Assembly: GCA_028701165.1 (NCBI GenBank)
Contig: JAQVRG010000016.1
Coordinates: forward strand, 1 to 12,521
Direction of reading: 5' to 3'
Source: Eubacteriales bacterium
Lineage (GTDB): Bacteria > Bacillota > Clostridia > Christensenellales > CAG-138
Length of the DNA stretch: 12,521 nucleotides
Shown here: positions 1 to 5,865 of the stretch, piece after piece
How positions within the stretch are numbered: the stretch's first letter is position 1
How the letters are laid out: each line of letters begins with the position of its first letter
Made by a program: the position numbers and the translations under genes
The notes under the pieces: model-generated
The model's database searches: none
The model's input: only the letters and a program-made list of their open reading frames with translations
Told to the model about the DNA's origin: nothing

Positions 1-5
1 GGAGG
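1..5 (+). promoter_or_regulatory. Shine-Dalgarno site of tuf
   Basis: GGAGG lies ten bases before the ATG at 16, a strong ribosome binding site as expected for a very highly expressed gene. The promoter is not in the window; tuf commonly sits at the end of the str operon after fusA, so transcription probably enters from upstream (inference). Confidence 0.85.
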
Positions 6-15
6 AAAGGCAAAA

Positions 16-1227
16 ATGGCAAAGGCAAAATTTGAACGCACAAAGCCCCATGTAAACATCGGCACCATCGGTCACGTAGACCATGGCAAGACGACGCTGA
101 CAGCGGCCATCACGATGGCGCTGAGCCAGGACGGCAAGGCGGCCGCCATGCAATATGACGAGATCGATAAGGCTCCCGAAGAGAAGGCGCGTGGCATAAC
201 GATCAACACGGCGCACGTGGAGTACGAGACCGACAAGCGTCACTATGCGCACGTGGACTGCCCGGGTCACGCGGACTATGTTAAGAACATGATCACCGGC
301 GCCGCGCAGATGGACGGCGCGATTCTGGTCGTGAGCGCGGCGGACGGCCCGATGCCCCAGACCCGTGAGCACATCCTGCTCGCGCGTCAGGTTGGCGTGC
401 CCTACATCATCGTGTTCATGAACAAGACGGATCAGGTAGACGATCCCGAGCTTCTCGAGCTTGTGGAAATGGAGATCCGCGACCTTCTGAGCTCCTACGA
501 TTTCCCCGGCGACGATATCCCCATCATCAAGGGTTCGGCGCTGCTGGCGCTGGAGGACTTGCAGGCGGGCAAGATCGCCAAGGAAGACCCGAACTGCGCT
601 TGCATCTTCGAGCTGATGGACGCTGTGGACAGCTACATTCCCGAACCGCAGCGCGCGTCCGACAAGCCGTTCCTTATGCCTGTTGAGGACGTATTCTCCA
701 TCACCGGCCGCGGCACCGTGGCCACCGGCCGTGTCGAGCGCGGTACGGTTAAGGTACAGGATACCGTCGAGATCGTCGGCCTTACCGACGAGACCCGTTC
801 CACCGTCGTCACCGGCGTTGAGATGTTCCGCAAGCTCTTGGATCAGGCGATCGCGGGCGACAACATCGGCGTACTGCTTCGCGGCGTACAGCGCAACGAG
901 ATCGAGCGCGGTCAGGTTCTTGCGAAGCCCGGCTCCATCAAGCCGCACACGCACTTCAAGAGCGAAGTGTACGTGCTGACCAAGGAAGAAGGCGGCCGTC
1001 ACACCCCGTTCTTCACGGGTTATCGTCCGCAGTTCTACTTCCGCACGACGGACGTTACCGGCACCATCAAGCTGCCCGACGGCGTTGAGATGGTTATGCC
1101 CGGCGACAACATCGCCATGGAGATCACTCTGATCACCCCCATCGCTATGGACGAGGGTCTGCGCTTCGCTATCCGCGAAGGCGGCCGTACCGTCGCTTCC
1201 GGCGTTGTGGCGAGCATCGTAGAGTAA
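16..1227 (+). CDS. tuf: Elongation factor Tu
   Basis: This is EF-Tu, the cytoplasmic GTPase that carries aminoacyl-tRNA to the ribosomal A site. At 403 residues it matches the usual bacterial length of about 394-405. All GTPase motifs are visible: GHVDHGKT at residues 19-26 (G1), RGITI at 59-63 (G2), DCPGH at 81-85 (G3), NKTD at 136-139 (G4, Thr where many bacteria have Cys) and SAL at 174-176 (G5). The two beta-barrel domains follow from about residue 215 (GRGTVATGRVERG) and about 306 to the end, where GGRTVASGVV is the typical C-terminus. The start follows a strong GGAGG and gives the standard N-terminus MAKAKFERTKPH. The stop is TAA, followed five bases later by an intrinsic terminator, so tuf is the last gene of its transcript. 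Nothing in the gene looks broken. Confidence 0.99.
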   Translation: MAKAKFERTKPHVNIGTIGHVDHGKTTLTAAITMALSQDGKAAAMQYDEIDKAPEEKARGITINTAHVEYETDKRHYAHVDCPGHADYVKNMITGAAQMDGAILVVSAADGPMPQTREHILLARQVGVPYIIVFMNKTDQVDDPELLELVEMEIRDLLSSYDFPGDDIPIIKGSALLALEDLQAGKIAKEDPNCACIFELMDAVDSYIPEPQRASDKPFLMPVEDVFSITGRGTVATGRVERGTVKVQDTVEIVGLTDETRSTVVTGVEMFRKLLDQAIAGDNIGVLLRGVQRNEIERGQVLAKPGSIKPHTHFKSEVYVLTKEEGGRHTPFFTGYRPQFYFRTTDVTGTIKLPDGVEMVMPGDNIAMEITLITPIAMDEGLRFAIREGGRTVASGVVASIVE

Positions 1228-1232
1228 CAGTT

Positions 1233-1265
1233 TCGAAGCCGTGGCAAGCCACGGCTTCGATTTTT
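1233..1265 (+). terminator. Intrinsic terminator of tuf
   Basis: A perfect 12-base-pair stem (1233-1244 with 1249-1260) closes a four-base CAAG loop and is followed at once by five T (1261-1265). It starts five bases after the tuf stop codon. Stem length, tight loop and T tract are those of a strong Rho-independent terminator on the plus strand. Confidence 0.95.
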
Positions 1266-1451
1266 CACAGGGCGCTTGCACCTTCGGTGCGGCCAGCGCC
1301 CCGTGCAGAGAAATCCTTGCTGCGCAAGGGCTTCCGAATCTGACGCACATGTCGTCAGATTCGGTTGAAAGTCAAAGAGTGCGGCTCTTAACAATCCCCA
1401 AAGGGTTTTTCGATGCTTTAAGCGGCTTGGGCATTCGCCTAGGCCGCTTTT
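1266..1451 (+). other. Gene-free interval rich in hairpins (possible structured RNA or intergenic repeat)
   Basis: No credible gene lies between the tuf terminator and the DUF212 gene, but several self-complementary segments follow one another. They are a 7-bp stem (1270-1276 with 1295-1301) enclosing a 5-bp hairpin (1278-1282 with 1286-1290); a 6-bp hairpin (1315-1320 with 1324-1329); a perfect 12-bp hairpin with a 7-base loop (1334-1345 with 1353-1364); a 5-bp hairpin (1375-1379 with 1385-1389); a T5 run at 1406-1410; and a final hairpin with T tail (1420-1451). The dense pairing suggests a structured transcript or a dispersed palindromic repeat. I do not recognise a known riboswitch or RNA family. 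A 70-codon open frame here has no start context and no recognisable protein. Confidence 0.4.
1420..1451 (+). terminator. Terminator-like hairpin at the end of the structured interval
   Basis: Bases 1420-1432 pair with 1437-1449 (13 pairs, two of them G-U) around a four-base loop, and the plus strand then runs into T (1448-1451). Read on the minus strand there is no T run after the stem, so it points to plus-strand transcription although the neighbouring gene is on the minus strand. It may end a small RNA from 1266-1451 or back up the tuf terminator. It would be only a weak terminator for the convergent DUF212 gene. Confidence 0.5.
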
Positions 1452-1476
1452 AATTCACTCTATCGAATTTATACGC

Positions 1477-1938
1477 TTAATGATACCAAAGACCGATCAG
1501 TACGCCCATAGCGCCGCCCACAACGACCTGAAGCGGCGTGTGGCCAACAAGCACTTTAAGCTTATCCAGCTCCGGCAGGTCGGGATCGTTAATGGTTTTA
1601 TCCAAAAAATCATAGAGGTTAATGATCGCCTCCGCCTGTTTGCCCGTTTCAAAGCGTACGCCGCGCGCGTCATGCAGCACGACGACGGCCAAAAGGAAGG
1701 AGATGGTAAAAGGGAAGGAACCCACCCCGTAATCGATACCCGTGGCGACGACCAGCGCGCATACCGTCGCCGCGTGCGAGCTTGGCATGCCGCCGGAGCC
1801 GACAAGACGCTCCAGCCGCCACTCGTGATTGAGAAAGCCGTTGAGCAAAAGCTTTACGAACTGCGCGGAAAACCACGCGATACCCGCGCTTACCAAGATG
1901 CGGTTTCCAAAGAGAGCCCTAAAAAAGTCCGACAACAT
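1477..1938 (-). CDS. DUF212 / YuiD-like integral membrane protein (divergent PAP2 family)
   Basis: A 153-residue membrane protein of the DUF212 family (Bacillus YuiD-like), often described as related to PAP2 acid phosphatases; its substrate is unknown. The family signatures are SGGMPSSH at residues 48-55, HDARGVR at 89-95 and GHTPLQV at 132-138. Hydrophobic segments near 13-34, 55-68, 74-92 and 134-151 suggest three or four membrane spans. The open frame continues upstream to 2271, but that part lies inside tyrS and is not family-like. The ATG at 1938 is chosen because it sits about 27 bases below a good promoter, follows a GGTGGG-like ribosome site and gives the usual family N-terminus. The stop is TAA. 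The gene is monocistronic, divergent from tyrS and convergent with tuf. Family assignment is firm; function is not. Confidence 0.9.
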   Translation of the reverse strand: MLSDFFRALFGNRILVSAGIAWFSAQFVKLLLNGFLNHEWRLERLVGSGGMPSSHAATVCALVVATGIDYGVGSFPFTISFLLAVVVLHDARGVRFETGKQAEAIINLYDFLDKTINDPDLPELDKLKVLVGHTPLQVVVGGAMGVLIGLWYH

Positions 1939-1971
1939 GTGCGATAACCCACCAACTTGTATTGTATATTT

Positions 1972-2000
1972 ATCATACGACGCGCGACGAAAAATGGCAA
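1972..2000 (-). promoter_or_regulatory. Sigma-A promoter of the DUF212 gene
   Basis: On the minus strand a TTGCCA box (plus 1995-2000) and a TATGAT box (plus 1972-1977) are separated by exactly 17 bases, each matching consensus at five of six positions. Transcription should start near 1965, leaving a leader of about 27 bases before the ATG at 1938. Confidence 0.75.
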
Positions 2001-2007
2001 TGTAAAC

Positions 2008-2036
2008 TTGAAAAAAAAGCGTGGGTATGATATCCT
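2008..2036 (+). promoter_or_regulatory. Candidate sigma-A promoter of tyrS
   Basis: TTGAAA (2008-2013) and TATCCT (2031-2036) are 17 bases apart. The -35 box matches at five of six positions and the -10 box at four of six. The predicted leader is under 40 bases, too short for a T-box. An alternative -10, TATGAT at 2026-2031, has no -35 box at good spacing. Confidence 0.55.
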
Positions 2037-2064
2037 CAAATATATTTTGCAATACTTTGCGACT

Positions 2065-2070
2065 AAGGAG
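2065..2070 (+). promoter_or_regulatory. Shine-Dalgarno site that fixes the tyrS start
   Basis: AAGGAG ends nine bases before the ATG at 2080. The reading frame is open upstream to 1957, but that part covers the promoter and lacks a ribosome site, so 2080 is the start. Confidence 0.85.
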
Positions 2071-2079
2071 ATATCCAAA

Positions 2080-3306
2080 ATGAAGAATGTGTACGATGTG
2101 TTGAGCGAACGCGGCTATATTGCCCAGTGTTCCCACCCGGAGGAGCTCCGCGAGCTTTTGGGCAAGGAGAAGATCACCTTTTATATCGGATACGATCCTA
2201 CGGCGGACAGTCTGCACATCGGGCATTATGTGGCCTTGATGACCATGGCGTATATGCAGCGCGCGGGGCATACGCCCATCGTGCTCCTAGGCGCGGGCAC
2301 CGCGATGGTTGGCGATCCTTCCGGTAAAACGGATATGCGTCGCATGCTTACCGCGGAGGAACTGGATCATAACGCTGCCTGTTTCCAATCCCAAATGGAG
2401 CGTCTGCTTGATTTCAGCGATGGCAAAGCCATCATTGCCAACAATGCCGAATGGCTTCGCCCCTTGAATTTTTTGGAGTTCATGCGCGATATAGGCTCGC
2501 TTTTCTCCGTCAACCGCATGCTCACGGCGGAATGCTATAAGCAGCGCATGGAACGGGGGCTTACCTTCTTTGAGATGAGCTATATGCTGCTGCAGAGCTA
2601 TGATTTTCTTGAGCTGAACCGCCGCTACGGGTGCGTGCTGCAAATGGGCGGCGACGATCAGTGGAGCAATATCCTAAACGGCGCGGATTTGATCCGCCGC
2701 AAGGAGCAAAAGCCCGCCTTCGCGCTCACGAACCAGCTTCTTTTGACGCACGAGGGCAAGAAGATGGGCAAAACCGAAAAGGGCGCGCTGTGGCTTGACA
2801 AGACCAAGACCTCGGTATACGACTTCTATCAATATTGGCGCAATGTGGATGACGCGGACGTGGAGACCTGCCTGCGCCTGCTTACCTTCCTCCCGTTGGA
2901 GGATATCAAAGGCATGGTGGCGGAAGGGGGCGCAGCGCTCAACGAAGCGAAGCGCACGCTCGCCTACACGCTGACCGCACAGGTGCACGGCGAGGAGGAA
3001 GCCGCAAAGGCGCAGAAGGCCGCGGAAGCGCTATTTGGCGGCGGCGGCGATATGGAGCACGTGCCCACGGTGAAGCTGACGGCGGCGGATGTGGAAGCGA
3101 CGGGGCTTCGCGTGGTGGATTTGCTTGTGGTAAGCAAGCTTTGCCCCAGCAAGAGCGACGCGCGCCGCATGATCCAAGGGGGCGGCGTGAGCGTGGACGA
3201 TGAAAAAGTCGAAGACGTCGCCGCTTGCGTGGACGCTTCCAAGCTTGGGGACGGCTTGCTGCTGAAAAAGGGCAAGAAGGGCTTCGTTCGCATTCTGGGC
3301 GCGTGA
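2080..3306 (+). CDS. tyrS: Tyrosyl-tRNA synthetase
   Basis: A class I aminoacyl-tRNA synthetase that charges tRNA-Tyr with tyrosine using ATP in the cytoplasm. The product is 408 residues, slightly shorter than the usual 415-425. The Rossmann catalytic core holds YDPTADSLHIGH (HIGH at 46-49), the tyrosine-pocket segments SYMLLQSYDF (167-176) and QMGGDDQW (188-195), and the KMSKS-type loop KMGKT at 228-232. An S4 RNA-binding domain fills the C-terminus (about 345-408, with SKSDARRMI and GGVSVDDEKV). The ATG at 2080 is set by AAGGAG nine bases upstream. The TGA stop overlaps the next ATG by one base (TGATG), so tyrS and the YigZ-family gene are probably translated together. No tyrosine T-box is seen in the short leader. 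Identification is firm. Confidence 0.98.
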   Translation: MKNVYDVLSERGYIAQCSHPEELRELLGKEKITFYIGYDPTADSLHIGHYVALMTMAYMQRAGHTPIVLLGAGTAMVGDPSGKTDMRRMLTAEELDHNAACFQSQMERLLDFSDGKAIIANNAEWLRPLNFLEFMRDIGSLFSVNRMLTAECYKQRMERGLTFFEMSYMLLQSYDFLELNRRYGCVLQMGGDDQWSNILNGADLIRRKEQKPAFALTNQLLLTHEGKKMGKTEKGALWLDKTKTSVYDFYQYWRNVDDADVETCLRLLTFLPLEDIKGMVAEGGAALNEAKRTLAYTLTAQVHGEEEAAKAQKAAEALFGGGGDMEHVPTVKLTAADVEATGLRVVDLLVVSKLCPSKSDARRMIQGGGVSVDDEKVEDVAACVDASKLGDGLLLKKGKKGFVRILGA

Positions 3307-3932
3307 TGCGCGACTATAAAACGGTGCAAAAGGAAGCGGAGATCGAGATTGTCATCAATAAATCCCGCTTTATCGGCCGGTGCTTCCCCGTCGGGGACGA
3401 GGGGGAAGCGCTTGCTGTTCTTGCCGGCATTCGCAAGCGGCATTGGGATGCCTCCCACAACTGCTTTGCTTACCGCATCGGCGAAACGGGCGCTGCGGCG
3501 CGCTTTTCCGACGACGGGGAGCCGGGAGGGACGGCGGGCAAGCCCATCATGGACGTGCTGCTTGGCAAGGATATCGTCAACGTTATGATCGTCGTCACCC
3601 GCTACTTTGGCGGGGTGCTCTTGGGCGCGGGTGGGCTGGTGCGCGCCTATTCCCGCGCGGCTGCCGAGGCATGCGGCGCGGCGGGTCTTGCCGCTGTACG
3701 CGCGGGCGTTGCGTTGTCCATGACGGTGGATTACAGCCGTTATGGCGTTGTAGAGGGACTGCTGCGCGAACGTGGTCAGATCACCGATACGGAATTCGGC
3801 GAAAACGTGACCCTGCGGGCGATGGTGCGTGCACAAGACGCGGCGGACGTGATCGCCGCTGTGGTGGACAAAACGGACGGACGTTGCACGCCTTCGCGCA
3901 CGGGCGAGGCGTATATGCGCGAGCGGCTGTAG
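3306..3932 (+). CDS. yigZ: YigZ/YvyE family protein (UPF0029, IMPACT-like)
   Basis: A 208-residue cytoplasmic protein of the YigZ/YvyE (IMPACT N-terminal) family. Conserved blocks are KSRFIG at 19-24, HWDASHNCFAY at 46-56, SDDGEPGGTAG at 68-78 and TRYFGGVLLGAGGLVRAYS at 98-116. A small ferredoxin-like C-terminal domain (DUF1949 type) covers about 140-200. Length is normal for the family. Related proteins have been linked to translation or stress control, but the molecular role is not settled. The ATG overlaps the tyrS TGA by one base and has no good ribosome site of its own, so translational coupling to tyrS is likely; a GTG directly before it is a less likely start. The stop is TAG. Family assignment is firm; function is unknown. 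Confidence 0.93.
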   Translation: MRDYKTVQKEAEIEIVINKSRFIGRCFPVGDEGEALAVLAGIRKRHWDASHNCFAYRIGETGAAARFSDDGEPGGTAGKPIMDVLLGKDIVNVMIVVTRYFGGVLLGAGGLVRAYSRAAAEACGAAGLAAVRAGVALSMTVDYSRYGVVEGLLRERGQITDTEFGENVTLRAMVRAQDAADVIAAVVDKTDGRCTPSRTGEAYMRERL

Positions 3933-3984
3933 CCGGACACAATTTGTTCAAGGAATTGTTATGGTATTCGGGAAGCATATCGTT

Positions 3985-3990
3985 TATAAT
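3985..3990 (+). promoter_or_regulatory. Perfect TATAAT box, candidate promoter of the envelope operon
   Basis: A consensus TATAAT lies in the only AT-rich gap before the gene at 4046. No good -35 box is found at normal spacing: TGGTAT at 3962-3967 is poor, and TTGTTA at 3956-3961 is too far at 23 bases. The promoter may therefore be weak or need an activator. The start would fall near 3997, inside the inverted repeat at 3988-4022. Confidence 0.45.
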
Positions 3991-4022
3991 TAGGATGAGT
4001 TAATATGATGCTCATCCTAGTT
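3988..4022. repeat. Inverted repeat at the predicted transcription start (operator, or weak terminator)
   Basis: Nine bases, TAGGATGAG at 3991-3999, are repeated in perfect inverse orientation at 4011-4019 with an 11-base spacer. Counting one G-T pair, the symmetry extends to 12 pairs (3988-4022). It begins inside the TATAAT box, a typical place for a repressor operator. It could instead be the terminator of tyrS-yigZ, but only three T follow the core stem, they lie within the extended arm, and the loop is long. Confidence 0.5.
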
Positions 4023-4045
4023 TATTGACGGGGGTAGAAATATAG

Positions 4046-4582
4046 ATGAAATTCGGAATGTTGAAACGCAAGATTTGGGGCGCGGCGCTGATTGTAACGC
4101 TATGCCTCGGCGCGTGCGCGCTGACGCGAGCCGCCAGCCTGAACGTGAGCTGCGAGCCGAATGCGGCCACGCCGAATACGCCCGTAACCTTTCATCTTTC
4201 GGTTAAAAACGACGGACAATATGTGATGCAGGGAATGAGCCTGCAAACCGATTATTCCGCCTTCCAAGGCGAATTTTCAGGCCCCGGCGCCATTGCGCCG
4301 GGAGAGAGCGGCGTATATTCCGGCGTTGTTACCATGACGGAGACGATGCTGGACGTACCCATTACCTTTACGCTACATTGGACGAACGTGGACGCGCCTG
4401 CGGAGCAGAGCGCCGATAAGGCCTCGGCTACCATTACCGTACCTACCGGCAGCGGCGCCGTCGCCACGATGGATCCCAACGATCCCAACGCTACGCCCGT
4501 ACCCGCCCTGCCCGGCGTTATGCCCGGCGCCGACGTTACGGTAACGCGCAAGGCAAGCTCAACGCACGCATCCCGCGGCTAG
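4046..4582 (+). CDS. 5' part of a secreted/membrane Ig-like domain protein, ended by an in-frame TAG
   Basis: The 178-residue product starts with an export signal: basic residues (MLKRK), a hydrophobic stretch at 11-23 and LGAC at 21-24. Cleavage may be lipoprotein-type at Cys24 or by signal peptidase I near residue 29. A beta-rich domain follows (about 32-145) that resembles CARDB/NEW3-type Ig-like repeats, then a Pro/Asp linker with a 9-bp tandem repeat (4472-4489, giving DPNDPN). The frame ends at TAG 4580-4582, a few residues into a second Ig-like domain, and the same frame then stays open to 5863 with the same style of sequence. This is therefore most likely the front of one 605-codon gene. 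The start follows GGGGG at 4030-4034, eleven bases upstream and not ideal. Alone, the product would be a soluble or lipid-anchored single-domain protein. I recognise no named gene. Confidence 0.75.
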   Translation: MKFGMLKRKIWGAALIVTLCLGACALTRAASLNVSCEPNAATPNTPVTFHLSVKNDGQYVMQGMSLQTDYSAFQGEFSGPGAIAPGESGVYSGVVTMTETMLDVPITFTLHWTNVDAPAEQSADKASATITVPTGSGAVATMDPNDPNATPVPALPGVMPGADVTVTRKASSTHASRG

Positions 4583-5863
4583 GTCATCACGCTGACCTAC
4601 ACGGTCGCAAACGGTACCGCCGCGCAGCTTACCGAGCTTTCCATCACGGACAGGGAAATCGCCTCCAAGCCGCTTGTGGAAAAGATCACGGTGGAGCCGG
4701 GGACCGTTTACACCTACGAGCATACCTATACCATGGGGAGCGCGACCGTCGCCTCTGTGCCGGTTGTTGCCTATACGGCGGACGGCGTGCAGGGAAGCGT
4801 TACAACAACGGAGCTTTCCTTGGGCATGATCAGCACCAAGCTGGACGTACAGGCGGAGCAGGGCGCGCCTACGGCTGAAGGCGTTAATTTTACGCTGTTT
4901 CTGATCAACAATGGCAACCAGAAGATCAGCAAGATCAAGATCAAGGACGAGCAGGGCAACAGCGTCAACAGCGATACGTTTGCTTTGTCCGTGGGTGAAA
5001 GCCGCACGGTCACCTATTTGGTGCCGAACGAAACGGAGCGCAACGTCGTGTTCTATATCACGGGTACGGACGCGATGGGCGAACCCTATACGGACAACAC
5101 CTCGACCTATACCGTACACAGGTATGTGGATCCTTCGCAGGTCGGACTGGAGCTTACGGCGTCCGTTACGGAAACGCTGAACGCGCAGGGCAGCATCAAA
5201 ATACGCTTCCAAATCAACAATACGGGCTCCCTGCCGCTTTCAAACCTCGTTTTAAGCGAAGCGGAGCTTGGCGAGATACGCAGGCAGGAGAGCGTTCCCA
5301 TAGGGGAAACGGTGCTGGAGGAGACCGTCAATGTCGGCGCGCCGCGCGATCTTATATTCACGGTTAATGTGCAGGACGATGCGCGCAACGATTATACCTA
5401 CACGGCGAACGTCACGGCGGCAGTCGTGGGCGTGGAGCCGCAGCAGCAGGCGCAGACCGGCACGAATCCCATCGACGATATCGGCGCGATCGGCACGCAG
5501 ATCGGCAGCTCCGTAAGCGACGCGCTTACCGTGGCGCTGGTCGTTCTCGCGGTGTTGTGCGTGCTTTCCGCGGCGGCGCTTATCACGCTGACCGTGCTGG
5601 AGAAGAAAAAACGAGCGGAAGCCGCGCATCGAAAGGCCATGCGCGACCGGCAGATCCGCGCGCAGGCGCGGGCGGAGGCGGATCTTTCGCTTACCCGCGC
5701 GATGCCGCCAAGCGCGCAAAGCTATGGCGGTTATGACCCGGGAAATACCATCGTTGCGCCAAGGCAGCCCCAAGAGGGTTACCCGCAGCAGCCCGCCGGC
5801 GCTACGCAGCGCTACCAAACGCCGCGCTATCCACGGGACGGCGCGCCGCGGCGCGGAGAATGA
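4583..5863 (+). pseudogene. 3' part of the TAG-interrupted Ig-like domain membrane protein
   Basis: This frame continues directly from the TAG at 4580-4582, with 426 sense codons and no further stop until TGA 5861-5863. In joined numbering it completes Ig-like domain 2 (about 164-256), then domain 3 (257-360) and domain 4 (362-460), with repeated patterns such as FTLFLINNGNQ and IRFQINNTGS typical of CARDB/DUF11-like repeats. A Gln-rich linker leads to one membrane span (493-518), a positive stop-transfer cluster (EKKKR, 519-523) and a basic, then Pro/Gln/Tyr-rich cytoplasmic tail to 605. It has no signal peptide. In-frame restarts (GTG 4676, ATG 4733) lack a ribosome site, so without read-through this part is probably not made or not exported. 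The intact protein would be a single-span surface protein. The next gene overlaps or abuts its stop. Function unknown. Confidence 0.75.
5855..5858 (+). promoter_or_regulatory. Shine-Dalgarno site that decides the lipoprotein start
   Basis: GGAG lies seven bases before the ATG at 5866 but only one base before the ATG at 5860. Spacing therefore favours 5866, although 5860 would make a classic ATGA overlap with the previous stop. Confidence 0.65.
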
Positions 5864-5865
5864 GC

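Noticed and set aside
1241..1453. 70-codon open frame after tuf.
   Set aside because: It begins inside the tuf terminator, has no ribosome site and runs through all the hairpins; the non-coding reading fits better.
1266..1476. tRNA or known riboswitch in the gap after tuf.
   Set aside because: No cloverleaf with a T-loop GTTCAA-type sequence and acceptor stem can be drawn, and no riboswitch core that I know is present.
1957..2079. Earlier in-frame start for tyrS.
   Set aside because: This part covers the promoter and is AT-rich non-coding sequence; AAGGAG before 2080 marks the true start.
1939..2271. Upstream extension of the DUF212 reading frame on the minus strand (111 extra codons).
   Set aside because: It crosses the promoter and the start of tyrS, is not membrane-like or family-like, and the ATG at 1938 has a fitting promoter.
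2964..3836. Long minus-strand open frame (290 codons) opposite tyrS and yigZ.
   Set aside because: It is the antisense shadow of two well-identified genes in GC-rich DNA and shows no known domain.
4580..4582. General reassignment of TAG to an amino acid in this organism.
   Set aside because: yigZ, yhaM, glmS and nrdG all end at TAG exactly where their families normally end, so TAG works as a stop here.
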